A stretch of 64,000 bases of DNA from JAICKM01 sp038228295 (GCA_038228295.1 JBBRPH010000023.1:8524-72523); one strand, 5' to 3'; positions 7,879 through 17,551 are shown, numbered from the stretch's first letter. Translations and numbers: made by a program. The notes: generated by a model not told the origin, from the sequence alone.

Positions 7879-9891
7879 CTACGGGCCGATGTCGGGCACA
7901 GTGTCGGCGGTGGTGAGTGGTAGCGTGCTGTGAGTTTGGCTGGGCAACGGCGCGCCGGGCACGGCGCGGAACAACTCGGCGGCGGGTTTAAGGCTGCCGT
8001 CGGCGCGCACCAGACCGAAGAACGATTCGTGATCAGGCCGCGCATCGCCGCGCTCATAGTCCCACAGCGTCCACTGCATCATCCCGGCCACGCCCGCCGC
8101 CTGCGCCACCGGTAGCATCGTGCGATAGAGATAGCTTTGCGTCGCCTCATCGTAAGTCGCGCCGGCGCTGGATTCGCGCGCCGGGCCGGTCGGCCAACCG
8201 AACTCGCTGACGACCACCGGCTTGCCGGTGTGGGCCTGCACGGCCTGGATTTGGCCTGCGAAGCCACCCGCGTCGTAGCTGTGGAAGCTCGCGAAATCTA
8301 CAAAATCCAGCACGCGCTGCCCGCCGGGCGCGGCCCACAGGTTTGCCGCTTGGCCCATGCCCACGGTGATCGGGTGGCGCGTGTCGGCGGCGCGCACGGC
8401 CCCGGCCATCTGTGCCAGCCAGTGGATACTCTGTGCCGCGTCGCCTTTCTGCCAAACCGGGCCGTTGTCCGGCTCGTTCTTCAGATCCCAGGCCAGCACC
8501 CGGTCGTCGGCGGCGAACGGCTCGACAATGCCTTGTACGTAGTTCAACTCCTGGCGGAAGTCGGCGGCGCTAGGGTCGTCCACCCGGTCGGTGCCGTCGA
8601 ACAGAGCAAACAGCACCTTCATGTTGTAGCCGTCGGCGATTTGCAGCAACTGCGTCATCAACTGGATGATCGGCCCATTCACCCGCTCGCTGATCTTATC
8701 GCCCCACACCAGCGGGATCGGCACATGAATGTAGGGTAGCGTGATGCGCACGCTGTTCACGCCCAGGTCGTGCGCCTGCGCCAGTTCCGCCGCCACTCGT
8801 GTGCCGTCCCACTCACCCCAGGTGTCCACAAACGGCGCAGTGTGCAGCCAGTAGTTGGTGCCTTTGAGCACAACCGGCTGCCCGCCGTGCCAGACCAGCC
8901 GGTTGCCCTGCACCTGCACGAACGCCGGGGCGGGCAGGCGCGACGGCGCGGCCACGGCGACCGGCGCGGCCGCCGGCAGCGGCGTGCCGTAGCGCCAGGC
9001 GTAATAGTGGCTACCGACATTACCCATCTGCACCTGCCAGGCGGTGGCGAACCCCGGCACATAGGTCAGCACGCGCCGCTGGTAGAGCTGGATCAGCACC
9101 TGCGTCGGCTTGCCGTTGATGATCGCTGCGGCCCAATACGCCTCGCTGATCGGGTAGCCCAGCACAAAGGTTGGGTCGAACAATTGGCGAAACGCATAAC
9201 CGCCGCCGGCGTCGGCCACCAAGCCCTGGCCGTGCATAAAGCTCCAGAACACATCGGGCACGTTATGGCCGGTTGCGGGAAAGTAGCCGACGTTCTGCAC
9301 GATGTTGGCCTTGCTAGCCGGCAGGCTGCCCACCCCACTGCGGCTGATCGTCGCCACCACCGGCCCTCGGTTAGGCGCCACGCGGCGATCCGGCCCCCCC
9401 GGCAGCGAGGCCACGGCGGCAAAGTCGCCATACGTCGGCACCGCGCCGTCGCCCGGCGCGGGCGCCTCGCCGGCCACGGGGTCGGCGGCGGGCGCACGAT
9501 TCTCAAAGCTATCCACGCCGACCTGCACCCGCCCGCTCACCAGTTCGACAGTCAGCAGGCCACTGGTCGCTGCCCACGGGCTAGCCGGATCGCGCACCGC
9601 CGGGTTGACCTCCATGCGGCCCTTATCGAAATACTGCACCGACCGGGACGCGCCGTCGAACGGCTCCAGGCGCGTCAGACCCGCCCCCGGCCCCCAGGTC
9701 CACGAGCGCCGCGCCACCCCCGCCGCCACCGGCGCATCCGTGCGCCGCCACACGCGCTCAAACAGCGGCGAGGCAAACGCGCTCTCCTCCACCGGCTCCA
9801 CCGCCGGCCGCGCCTGGGCCAGGGTGGTGGTGAGCAGCGCGAGACACAGAGCGGTCAGTGCCGGCCGGGCAACGGATCGGGGGGTTCGCAT
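7879..9891 (-). CDS. Secreted glycoside hydrolase, GH5/cellulase-like
   Basis: A 670-residue exported protein. Residues 1-27 form a signal peptide. Residues 30-310 hold a region ending in VLTYVPGFATAWQVQMGNVG and a YYAWRYG motif, of unknown function. Residues about 330-640 form a (beta/alpha)8 glycosidase: VVLKGTNYWLHTA at the first strand, the acid/base Glu473 in WDLKNEPD, and nucleophile Glu563 in VVSEFGWP, then WTLWDYERGD. The pattern is clan GH-A (GH5 or a near relative such as a mannanase). Substrate unknown. It converges on the UbiA gene with only 35 bases between. Confidence 0.85.
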   Translation of the reverse strand: MRTPRSVARPALTALCLALLTTTLAQARPAVEPVEESAFASPLFERVWRRTDAPVAAGVARRSWTWGPGAGLTRLEPFDGASRSVQYFDKGRMEVNPAVRDPASPWAATSGLLTVELVSGRVQVGVDSFENRAPAADPVAGEAPAPGDGAVPTYGDFAAVASLPGGPDRRVAPNRGPVVATISRSGVGSLPASKANIVQNVGYFPATGHNVPDVFWSFMHGQGLVADAGGGYAFRQLFDPTFVLGYPISEAYWAAAIINGKPTQVLIQLYQRRVLTYVPGFATAWQVQMGNVGSHYYAWRYGTPLPAAAPVAVAAPSRLPAPAFVQVQGNRLVWHGGQPVVLKGTNYWLHTAPFVDTWGEWDGTRVAAELAQAHDLGVNSVRITLPYIHVPIPLVWGDKISERVNGPIIQLMTQLLQIADGYNMKVLFALFDGTDRVDDPSAADFRQELNYVQGIVEPFAADDRVLAWDLKNEPDNGPVWQKGDAAQSIHWLAQMAGAVRAADTRHPITVGMGQAANLWAAPGGQRVLDFVDFASFHSYDAGGFAGQIQAVQAHTGKPVVVSEFGWPTGPARESSAGATYDEATQSYLYRTMLPVAQAAGVAGMMQWTLWDYERGDARPDHESFFGLVRADGSLKPAAELFRAVPGAPLPSQTHSTLPLTTADTVPDIGP

Positions 9892-10003
9892 TGGTTGATC
9901 TTTCTGGAAGGGAAGTAATCTCAGAACACGTTAGGAAAAGCCATTATTCGTGCTTATAGAGATCAATAAGTATGTATATTTTCAATGTAGTTTTAATGGT
10001 TCT

Positions 10004-11380
10004 TTAGAAGAGACGGACAACTTGTTCAATGAACAATTTCACAAACTTTTCAATTCTTCCACGCTCTAGCCTGCCGTTCTTATGTCTGCACATAAACTGT
10101 TCTTCATCAGGTAAGTAAGCGAGTTCAGTTATTGTGGGAGCGTTTAAATCTGTTGTAATTTCTAAACGCTCATAGTAATAAGGACTAAGTTCATGAGATG
10201 AAAACAGTGTTACTGTGTCTCCCAATTGCGATCTAAGACCAGTACTGATATGACCGAAGAAAAACAAAAATCTCCTCGTAACATCTTCAGTAGAAAAATC
10301 AACACGAAAGAACCAAGTCTGTTTTGTAGACTTACCATTACGTAGGCTAGCATATTTCTCGAACTCTAGTATACCGAAATCCTTGAAGAACAAACGAACG
10401 GCACCCATCGTATCGGCGTGTTCGTTTAGCAAATCAACAGTCTGTTTGAAGTGGCCCTTAAGAAGATCCATAGCACTACGCCATATATCATATTCATTTT
10501 CATATCGTTTAAGCTGCTTACCGCTCATTGAATTAACGACAGAACGTGCCCACTCATCATTCTCGCGCTGTTGTTGAGCAGCTTGTTGATATTCCTCTAG
10601 GCTCTCAGTAACAGACTCATAAACCAGCCCAACAAAAGGCGTTAAATTACAAGATTGGGATTCTTCTAGGGCATCATAATACCGTTGCCTATCTTCACGA
10701 GTAATAACAGCAATGGGATAACCATACCTCATTAGAATCAAATTCATCAATAACCGTGCTGTTCGGCCATTTCCATCAATAAAGGGGTGAATAGACACAA
10801 ACCATGTATGGGCAACAGCTGCCAAAGTTATAGGATCTTCTTGGATTTCATGTGTCGTTGGAAGTGAGATCAACTTTAGCCACTCACCAAACTCTTGCAT
10901 TTTAGGAGCAATTTCATGAGGCGAAGGAGGCTTGAATCGTGAGCCCGATATTTCAACTTCAGAGCTACGGTATGTACCGGCGTTACCATCATCGATTCCT
11001 TTAAGAATAGCAGCGTGCAAGGCACGTATATCTACCTCCGCTATAGGAAGACCCTCACGATCAGCCAGAGTCTCAAACAAACTTAGCGCGTGAGAGAGGT
11101 TCTTGGCTTCAAGTGTATCTTTGAGGGGCTTACCCGTGATCGTTAAACCTTGTTCCACTACTAAGCGCGTTTCTCCAATATTTAGAAGATTACCTTCAAT
11201 AGCATTGGAGTGGTAGATATTTTTGACTCGGAAAAAGTCACGTAATGTTCGCAACACTTTTGGGGACAACCTACCCACAGTACGCAATTCCCTAACGTTG
11301 TTTTGCAATACTTGCAAGTTTTCGCCAATAGAGGCTTCATACTCATAAACACTTCCATAAACGCTCTTATAGTTAGTCAT
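10004..11380 (-). CDS. Fic-domain protein (class II AMP-transferase)
   Basis: Fic proteins move AMP or related groups onto target proteins. The active-site loop HPFIDGNGRTARLL is intact, and the inhibitory helix motif SNAIEGN, of the form (S/T)xxxE(G/N), lies upstream near residue 60, so this is a self-inhibited class II enzyme. Residues 1-50 are Fic_N-like; the C-terminal 180 residues are of unknown fold. The gene is much more AT-rich than its surroundings and is not coupled to a neighbour, indicating recent acquisition. No antitoxin gene is adjacent, consistent with built-in inhibition. Confidence 0.92.
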   Translation of the reverse strand: MTNYKSVYGSVYEYEASIGENLQVLQNNVRELRTVGRLSPKVLRTLRDFFRVKNIYHSNAIEGNLLNIGETRLVVEQGLTITGKPLKDTLEAKNLSHALSLFETLADREGLPIAEVDIRALHAAILKGIDDGNAGTYRSSEVEISGSRFKPPSPHEIAPKMQEFGEWLKLISLPTTHEIQEDPITLAAVAHTWFVSIHPFIDGNGRTARLLMNLILMRYGYPIAVITREDRQRYYDALEESQSCNLTPFVGLVYESVTESLEEYQQAAQQQRENDEWARSVVNSMSGKQLKRYENEYDIWRSAMDLLKGHFKQTVDLLNEHADTMGAVRLFFKDFGILEFEKYASLRNGKSTKQTWFFRVDFSTEDVTRRFLFFFGHISTGLRSQLGDTVTLFSSHELSPYYYERLEITTDLNAPTITELAYLPDEEQFMCRHKNGRLERGRIEKFVKLFIEQVVRLF

Positions 11381-11433
11381 AGCTCTCGCTCCTCAGCGTT
11401 TTAGAAACTAATCCACATTACTTCTGCTCCGCA

Positions 11434-12483
11434 CTACGCCAGCGGCTCCACCGGCGCGGGTACCTGGGCGAGGATGTCTCGCACCAGACTTTCCAGGTCG
11501 CGGTTACGGAGGCGGGCTTCGGGGTTCAGGATCAGGCGGTGGGGCAGTACATAGGGGGCCATGCGCTTCACATCATCGGGCGTGACGCTGGAGCGGCCCT
11601 GCATTGCCGCCTGCGCCTGAGCCGTGCGGTAGAGCGCCAACGAGCCGCGCGGGCTGGCGCCCAGGTCGAGCGCGGCCTGATCGCGCGTGGCGCGCACCAG
11701 AGCCACGACGTAGCGCCGCACGTCGGGTGTGACTTCGACCGCACGCACCAGGGCTTGCGCGGCAGCCAACTCGTCAGCCCCGGCTACGGCGGGCAGGTCA
11801 AGCAGGGGGTTGCTGAGGGCGAAGCGCTCCAGGATCGCCTCCTCCTCGTCGGCTGTAGGGTAGCCCATGCGGAGGCGGATCAAGAAGCGGTCGAGTTGCG
11901 CTTCGGGCAGCGGGAAGGTGCCCTCCATTTCGAGCGGATTCTGCGTCGCCAGTACCAGGAACGGGCGCGGCAACGGCATGGTGCGCCCGTCCACGGTGGC
12001 GGTGCGCTCCTCCATCGCTTCCAGCAAGGCCGATTGCGTGCGCGGCGTGGCGCGGTTAATCTCGTCGGCCAGCAACACCTGGGTGAACACCGGGCCGGGC
12101 CGAAACTCGAACGCCTGCTGCTGTTGGTTGTAAATCGAAAGCCCGGTCACGTCGGACGGCAACAGGTCGGGCGTGAACTGGATGCGCGTGAAGGTACAGG
12201 CCAGCGATTGGGCCAGCGCCCGCGCCAGCACCGTCTTACCCAGCCCCGGCACATCTTCGAGCAACACATGGCCCTCGCAGAGCAGCGCCGCCAGCACGCG
12301 GTCAATCACCTCCGGCTTGCCGATGATCACCCGCGCGACATTGGCGCGCACCCGGTCGGCCAACTCGCGCACCTGGGCGACGGAGTGCTGAGTTCTGAGT
12401 TCTGCGTTCTGAATTACGGACGCGGAGCCTGCTGGAGCGCCTGGGCCGGTCTCATGCGTCGTGTTTTTGGCTATGCTATCCAT
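11434..12483 (-). CDS. MoxR-family AAA+ ATPase
   Basis: Chaperone-like ATPase of the MoxR type. Walker A is EDVPGLGKTVLA, Walker B VLLADEINRA, then the sensor TQNPLEMEGTFPLPEAQLDRF. The first 35 residues are an unconserved extension that contains QNAELRTQHSV, encoded by the heptanucleotide repeat at 12383-12415. The start codon abuts the stop of the coiled-coil gene, so both are in one operon. The usual partner genes (DUF58 and VWA proteins) are absent here. Confidence 0.93.
   Translation of the reverse strand: MDSIAKNTTHETGPGAPAGSASVIQNAELRTQHSVAQVRELADRVRANVARVIIGKPEVIDRVLAALLCEGHVLLEDVPGLGKTVLARALAQSLACTFTRIQFTPDLLPSDVTGLSIYNQQQQAFEFRPGPVFTQVLLADEINRATPRTQSALLEAMEERTATVDGRTMPLPRPFLVLATQNPLEMEGTFPLPEAQLDRFLIRLRMGYPTADEEEAILERFALSNPLLDLPAVAGADELAAAQALVRAVEVTPDVRRYVVALVRATRDQAALDLGASPRGSLALYRTAQAQAAMQGRSSVTPDDVKRMAPYVLPHRLILNPEARLRNRDLESLVRDILAQVPAPVEPLA
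12383..12415. repeat. Heptanucleotide tandem repeat inside the MoxR gene
   Basis: Units GAGTGCT, GAGTTCT, GAGTTCT, GCGTTCT then GAATT, exact period 7. They are translated on the minus strand as part of the nonconserved N-terminal leader of the MoxR protein. Confidence 0.8.
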
Positions 12484-13659
12484 CTACTGCGGACCTTCGG
12501 AGTTGCCGGCCTCGGCAGGCGGGCCGGTGTGCGGGCGGGCCTCGCGCACGTTGCGCACCAGGGTAGCTTTTTGGGCGACTTCGGCCTGTTTCTTGGCCCG
12601 CCGCGCCCGCATATCGCTAATCTGGCTTTCGATGCTCTCCAGTTCCAGCCGCAAATGGCGCTCTTCCAGCACCTCAATCTGCGTCTCCACCTCTTCGTCG
12701 CGGCGATAGAGCAGATCAAAGTGCGGCGTTTGTTCGGCCAGGCGGCTGTCAAGGTCGCGGATGCGGTCTTCCAATTGCTGGAAGCGCGCCACATAGCGCT
12801 CCATGCGCTGATCGCCCAGTTGGCGCACCTCGCTCATCTCGGCAGACAGTTGCACCCGCACCGCCTCAAGACGGTCTTGCCCTAGCACCTGGTTCTCGCC
12901 CACTTGCTTCTCGATACGCCCCACTGCCGAATAGAGCCGATCGTAATTCTCCTGCCCTTCACCGACGGTCGCCGCCAGGGCTTCCAGGTGTTCCAGCAGT
13001 TGGCGGCGCACTTCTTCCACGCGCCCACTGCGCGCGGTGATCTCAACGAACTGCCCTTTAATCGCCTCGACCATCTCTTGCAATTCGATGCCTTGGCGGC
13101 GCAGGCGTTGCTCTTCGACGCGCTGCAAATCCGTCACCCGGCTGATCTCCTGGCGCGTCTCGTTGTTCACCGAGTCCAGTTCCTGCACCAAGTCGCGCAA
13201 CTGGCGCTGGCCGTCGGCGATCAGTGCGATTTGCGCCACCAACTGACGGATCTGGCCCTGCAAGGTCTCGAACTCATGCCCATCCTTCGTGGTACGATCG
13301 CGCTCCTGGCGGCGGTTATCCATCAGTTCGCCGATTTGGGCGCGCAGGTCGCGGATCGGCTTAAGCGGCTCCTCCACCTTCTGCCCTAGTTCGGCGATTT
13401 GCTGCCGCACGCGCCCGTCTTCGATCTGCCGCACCTGCAAGGTCTGCGCGACATCCTGCGCGTGACGTTCCTGCGTCATTTGCAGTTGCACCACCTGGCT
13501 CTCGGTGTTTTTGTACAGATCCTCCAGCCACTGCTGGCGGGCCACTGCCTCGCGCAGTTGGCGGCGCAAGTCGTCCACCTGCTGCTGCATTTGATGCAAG
13601 GCCGCGTCGTCGCGCTTGCGGCCCTCGTCTTCGCGGGTTGTCCGCAGGATGTCAGCCAT
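12484..13659 (-). CDS. Long coiled-coil protein
   Basis: A 391-residue soluble protein that is heptad-patterned almost throughout (about residues 15-365), rich in Gln, Glu and Arg, without cysteine pairs, membrane segments or recognisable catalytic motifs. The C-terminal 25 residues are low-complexity. It could be a filament or scaffold protein. Its stop abuts the MoxR start, which suggests that the ATPase acts on it or with it. No family name can be given from sequence alone. Confidence 0.75.
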   Translation of the reverse strand: MADILRTTREDEGRKRDDAALHQMQQQVDDLRRQLREAVARQQWLEDLYKNTESQVVQLQMTQERHAQDVAQTLQVRQIEDGRVRQQIAELGQKVEEPLKPIRDLRAQIGELMDNRRQERDRTTKDGHEFETLQGQIRQLVAQIALIADGQRQLRDLVQELDSVNNETRQEISRVTDLQRVEEQRLRRQGIELQEMVEAIKGQFVEITARSGRVEEVRRQLLEHLEALAATVGEGQENYDRLYSAVGRIEKQVGENQVLGQDRLEAVRVQLSAEMSEVRQLGDQRMERYVARFQQLEDRIRDLDSRLAEQTPHFDLLYRRDEEVETQIEVLEERHLRLELESIESQISDMRARRAKKQAEVAQKATLVRNVREARPHTGPPAEAGNSEGPQ

Positions 13660-13677
13660 AGCGTCCTCTTCTATTTG

Positions 13678-13703
13678 TATGTAAAGCTATTATGTAAAGC
13701 TAT
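13678..13703. repeat. 13-bp tandem duplication
   Basis: Two perfect copies of TATGTAAAGCTAT sit between the deacetylase gene end and the coiled-coil gene start. On the minus strand this AT-rich stretch is in the promoter position for the coiled-coil/moxR operon. Confidence 0.6.
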
Positions 13704-14749
13704 TGGAATTGGTGCTGCCGTAAAGCGCGATCTAAGGCCGCCCGCACCGGGTAACTCAAAGCCGGTGCAGTGCCGTTGCTCAGGGCAGCCCTGTCCTGAC
13801 CGTTCAGGCGTTCAAGCGTAGCGATCACGCCGGCCGTCAAGCCGCCCAGGTCGTAGCCGCCTTCCAGCACAAAGGCCAGCCGCCCGCCGCAGAGTTCAGC
13901 GGCCAGATCCAGTACCAGGCCGGTCAGCATCGCAAAGCCGCCGCTGGTCATCGCCATCTGGCCCAGCGGGTCGGCATGGTGCGCGTCGTAGCCCGCCGAT
14001 ACCAGGATCAGGTCGGGCGCGCAGCGGCGGGCGAACGGGGCCAGCACTTCCACAAACGCCGCCCGGTAGCCGGCGTCGTCGGTGCCGGCGGGCAGCGGCA
14101 CATTGCAGGTCGTGCCGTCGCCCGCGCCCGCGCCGCGCTCGCTCCATTTGCCGGTGCCGGGGTAAAACGGCCACTGATGGGTGCTGAAATAGGCCACGGC
14201 GGGGTCGCTATAAAACATATCCTGCGTGCCGTTGCCGTGATGCACATCCCAATCCACGATCAGCACGCGGCGCAGGCCGTGTTCGCGCTGGGCATGGCGG
14301 GCGGCAACGGCGACGTTGTTGAACAGGCAGAAGCCCATCGCAATCTCAGCGCAGGCATGGTGCCCCGGCGGCCGCACGAGGGCAAAGGCCCCGGCCGCGC
14401 CCGGCCCCGCCGGATCCAGCGCCAGGTCTACCGCCCGGCAGGCCGCCCCCGCCGCCAGGCGCGCCGCCTCATAGCTGGCCGGGCTGATCACCGTATCCGC
14501 ATCCCACTGCCCGCCGCCCTGCGCGGCAAGCGCCGCAATCCGCTGCACATAGGCGGGGCTATGCACCGCCGTCAGCGCCGCGACCGGCGTCGGCTCCGGC
14601 ACCACGAACGGCAGCGCACCCCAGCGCCGGTCGAGGCCCGCCAGCACCGCTTCGAGCCGCGCCGGGCGTTCGACGTGCCGCCCCGTGTCATGTGCCAACA
14701 TCCCCGGATGGTAAATCAGCGCCGTCCTCAGCGCAGCGTTGCCTATCAT
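13700..14749 (-). CDS. Histone deacetylase-family (acetoin utilization/APAH-like) deacetylase
   Basis: Zinc-dependent amidohydrolase of about 349 residues. The family motifs are complete: RPPGHHA (active-site His pair), the metal ligands in DWDVHHGNGTQD, SAGYDAHHADPLG, and EGGYD near the C-terminus. Bacterial members remove acetyl groups from acetyl-lysine, polyamines or small amides; the substrate is not determinable here. The start at 14749 is fixed by a consensus promoter whose -10 ends 6 bases upstream; longer in-frame starts would place the promoter inside the gene. Confidence 0.93.
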   Translation of the reverse strand: MIGNAALRTALIYHPGMLAHDTGRHVERPARLEAVLAGLDRRWGALPFVVPEPTPVAALTAVHSPAYVQRIAALAAQGGGQWDADTVISPASYEAARLAAGAACRAVDLALDPAGPGAAGAFALVRPPGHHACAEIAMGFCLFNNVAVAARHAQREHGLRRVLIVDWDVHHGNGTQDMFYSDPAVAYFSTHQWPFYPGTGKWSERGAGAGDGTTCNVPLPAGTDDAGYRAAFVEVLAPFARRCAPDLILVSAGYDAHHADPLGQMAMTSGGFAMLTGLVLDLAAELCGGRLAFVLEGGYDLGGLTAGVIATLERLNGQDRAALSNGTAPALSYPVRAALDRALRQHQFQ

Positions 14750-14755
14750 GACGCG

Positions 14756-14785
14756 AGTATAAGCCATGCCGCCGGCCAGTGTCAA
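14756..14785 (-). promoter_or_regulatory. Consensus promoter of the deacetylase gene (leaderless)
   Basis: Minus strand TTGACA (14780-14785), 18-base spacer, TATACT (14756-14761), then 6 bases to the ATG at 14749. The expected start point falls on the initiation codon. Confidence 0.75.
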
Positions 14786-14910
14786 ACCCGTTACGCTGGC
14801 GCGCAATGCGCAACGGGAAACGTGCTGTCGGCTTGTGGATTGCCGCGTACTCGGCAATGAGGGCCGGTGGTTGCGCCCGGCAGAGGATCGACCGGCCACG
14901 AATGTGGCAC

Positions 14911-14941
14911 GAATAAACGGCTGCCTGTTTCATCGCAGCCG
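14911..14941 (-). terminator. Terminator overlapping the stop of the 895-residue-class GT gene
   Basis: Minus-strand stem CGGCTGC/GCAGCCG with a 10-base loop, followed by TTTATT. The stem begins inside the last codons of the upstream gene. Confidence 0.6.
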
Positions 14942-17551
14942 ATAGACCATCAGCTCATCGGGCGCGAACGCGGCGGTCAGATCGGGCTGCACATCCCCCA
15001 GCCAGAAGGGCGCTTGGTAGCGGCGGGGTTCGGCGGCCTGGTAGACCGGGGTCCAGGCGGGCAGCGTGGCGAAATAGGCACGGGTGGCCGGCCAGTCCGC
15101 GCCGTAGCTGCTCGCCGCCACCACCACGTAGCGCACGCCCCAGGCACGAAGCTGGGTGAAAGCCGCCGTTTTGGGGAACGTCAGCAGAGCCGGGCGGGCG
15201 GCGCGGAAGCCCGGCGGCTCGAATGTCTCATAGCCGTAGGCCAGCGGCCGGCCGTAGGCGGTGCCCATGTAGAGCGGGGGACCGGCAATCGCGGCCGCCG
15301 GCGGCAGGCGCATCACCGCGCCGGGCGGCTGGGCCGCCAACCAACCGGCCACGGCGTCGGGTGCGATAGCGGTCAGCCCCCAGGCGTTGGGCGCGCTCCA
15401 CAGGTCGGTTAGCACAAGGGCGAGCAGCCCCGCCGCTAGCGGCACGCGCCTGCGGCGTAAGCGCGGCGCCACCCATAGCCGGGTCAGGCCCAGCCCGGCC
15501 AGGATCGCCCCGGCCAGCGCCACGCCCACGCCGAAGCGAGCATAGGCGCGCAGACTGTTGAAGCCCGGCACCCAGTCGAACAATAGACGCGCCGGCAGCG
15601 ACAGCGGCTGCCCACCTAACCGCACCGCCTCGCCTGGCAGCACGCGCAGCGTCAGCCCCAGCGAGAGCAGCAAGCATCCTGACGCCAGCACCGCCCAGAT
15701 GCCCGCCCGCCGATCCCACCGCCCGCCCGCCCCGCGTCGCGGCCACAGCGCAAGGATCGCCAATCCCAGCGCCGGCAGGCCCACATACAAGGCGCTTTCT
15801 ATAATATTCTCATCCAACCGTGCCCGCATCCCGATTTGGCCCCATAGCGGCTGCAACGCCTGGGGCAGCACATAGTCGGCCAGGCTAGCCGAGTTCTCGT
15901 CCGCCGCCTTCGCCGAGTGCGTCAGCGGTGCCTCGCCCGCCGCCCCCAACGCCGGCGCCAGCCCCGGCGCGATAACCAGCCCGGCGACCAGGGCAAACGC
16001 CGCCAAAGGGCGGAGTAACGACAAGACCTGCGCGCTGACTTCCGACTTCTGAATTGACGGGCGACGGGCCGCTGACCCTTGATCGTCCAGGCGCGGCCTC
16101 CGGTCCCCGGCCCCCGACCCCCCTATCGCCCGCAGTCCCACATAGCCCGCGAGCAACAGCCCGCCGATGATCGCGTAGTACCAGGCCGTCAGCGCGGTCA
16201 GGCCGAAGCAGAGGCCGGTAAGCGCCGCCGCGCCGCGCCGCCCGCGCAGAGCACGCTCCGCGCACCACAGGGTCAACGGAATCCACTGCGTCGCCGCAAT
16301 TTGCAAGTGGCCGGCGGCTTGGCCCAGCCGGTAGGGAGCCAGCATAAAGGCCACCCCCGCTAACGCGGCGCCGGCGCGTCCCGCGCCCCCCGCCCGCGCC
16401 AGCCCATACGTAGCCAACCCCGACAGCACAAACCCCCCCAGTAGCATCATGTTGTAGCCGAACGCATCGCCGCCCAGCAAGGCCAACGCCGCGCCGGGTA
16501 GCGTGTTGGGCAGGGTCGGTTCGCCGCGCCCGAAGTTGAAGCCGAAGGGGTAGAACACGGTGGGATCGCGGAAGAGGTCGTGGCCGCCCGTCAGCGCATG
16601 GCGAACCCACCAGATCTTATAGAGGAAGGCGAAATTGTCGCCCGGCCAACCCGGCACCGCTGTCGTCAGCCGCGTCACCAGCGGCCATGTGGCAACGGCG
16701 GCCAGGACGCTGTAGGCCAGGGTCAGCCCCCCCCATTCCCGCCCCCGGCCCCAGCGCGGATCGGCCAATACGCGCGCCGCCCCCGCTTCCAGCGCCGGGC
16801 CGTAGGCGAGCAGCAGGCGCAGGGCCAGGGTCAAAGCCGCACCCACCCCGGCGACGGTCAGCACGGTCGGCAGCACGGTGATCGGGAGCAGCCAAGCCGC
16901 CCCCGCGATAGCGGCTACCGTTACCGCCGCGCCGACCCCGGCCCGCCACCGCAACAGCGCAGCGATCAGCCCCGGCAGCAACAAAGCCGCCACGCCCGGC
17001 AACGGCGCGGGCAGCGGCAGCCCAGCCACATCCGCCGGCCAGCCTAGGCGCACCGCCCGCACGGTCGCCGTCAACTGCCGCCGGTCGCCCGCGCCGGGAT
17101 AAAAACTGTCGTCCGGTCCGCTCGCCACCAGCGCGACAGCGTTCGCCAGGCCGATCTGGCTGGGCGCCGTCACGGCCACATCCGCCCACCCTGGAGTACC
17201 CGGCACCGCTGTGCCTGCGCCGTTCGCTTCCAGCATCAGGCTGCGCGGCGGCGGCTGCCCGGCCGTGCGCGGGGTCGCCAATTCGAGCGTCACCACCTGG
17301 CGAGCCGCTAACGCCGGCACCAGGAAGCCCGCGCTGGGCCGGCTCCAGCGCAACGGCACGCCGTCCGCCCCGGTCTCTAGTGCATAGAAGCCGTCGGCGG
17401 GCAGGGCCGGGTCGCCGGCCGCCCAGCGCAACGGCGGCAGCAGCGCTAGGCGCAGACTGAGCAGCAGCACCGCCACCGGCCCCCACAGCGCCGGCAGGAG
17501 CACCGCCCAGGCCGGGCGGCGCGGCGGACGCAGAGAGGGGGTAGGCAGCAT
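14930..17551 (-). CDS. Large GT-C-type membrane glycosyltransferase-like protein
   Basis: An 873-residue polytopic protein. Residues about 20-45 are a membrane anchor, 50-190 a predicted extracytoplasmic beta-sandwich (ending SFYPGAGDRRQLTATVRAV), and about 195-720 many hydrophobic helices with WPGDNFAFLYKIWW in the first large loop, where GT-C enzymes carry their catalytic acid. The C-terminal 150 residues are again soluble. An unconserved linker near residues 500-530 is partly encoded by heptanucleotide repeats (16037-16050). The ATG at 17551 is preferred to one at 17617 because it starts at the conserved leader. Sugar donor and acceptor unknown; envelope polysaccharide or glycoprotein synthesis is likely. 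Confidence 0.78.
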   Translation of the reverse strand: MLPTPSLRPPRRPAWAVLLPALWGPVAVLLLSLRLALLPPLRWAAGDPALPADGFYALETGADGVPLRWSRPSAGFLVPALAARQVVTLELATPRTAGQPPPRSLMLEANGAGTAVPGTPGWADVAVTAPSQIGLANAVALVASGPDDSFYPGAGDRRQLTATVRAVRLGWPADVAGLPLPAPLPGVAALLLPGLIAALLRWRAGVGAAVTVAAIAGAAWLLPITVLPTVLTVAGVGAALTLALRLLLAYGPALEAGAARVLADPRWGRGREWGGLTLAYSVLAAVATWPLVTRLTTAVPGWPGDNFAFLYKIWWVRHALTGGHDLFRDPTVFYPFGFNFGRGEPTLPNTLPGAALALLGGDAFGYNMMLLGGFVLSGLATYGLARAGGAGRAGAALAGVAFMLAPYRLGQAAGHLQIAATQWIPLTLWCAERALRGRRGAAALTGLCFGLTALTAWYYAIIGGLLLAGYVGLRAIGGSGAGDRRPRLDDQGSAARRPSIQKSEVSAQVLSLLRPLAAFALVAGLVIAPGLAPALGAAGEAPLTHSAKAADENSASLADYVLPQALQPLWGQIGMRARLDENIIESALYVGLPALGLAILALWPRRGAGGRWDRRAGIWAVLASGCLLLSLGLTLRVLPGEAVRLGGQPLSLPARLLFDWVPGFNSLRAYARFGVGVALAGAILAGLGLTRLWVAPRLRRRRVPLAAGLLALVLTDLWSAPNAWGLTAIAPDAVAGWLAAQPPGAVMRLPPAAAIAGPPLYMGTAYGRPLAYGYETFEPPGFRAARPALLTFPKTAAFTQLRAWGVRYVVVAASSYGADWPATRAYFATLPAWTPVYQAAEPRRYQAPFWLGDVQPDLTAAFAPDELMVYRLR
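16037..16066. repeat. Heptanucleotide repeat within the GT-C gene
   Basis: Units GACTTCC, GACTTCT, then GAATTGACGGGCGACGGGCC. The tail from GAATTGA onward is nearly the same as that following the repeat at 40111-40138, so both copies share a longer common module. Confidence 0.65.

Noticed and set aside
11539..12885. Long plus-strand frame across moxR and the coiled-coil gene
   Set aside because: It spans two certain minus-strand genes and has shadow-frame composition.
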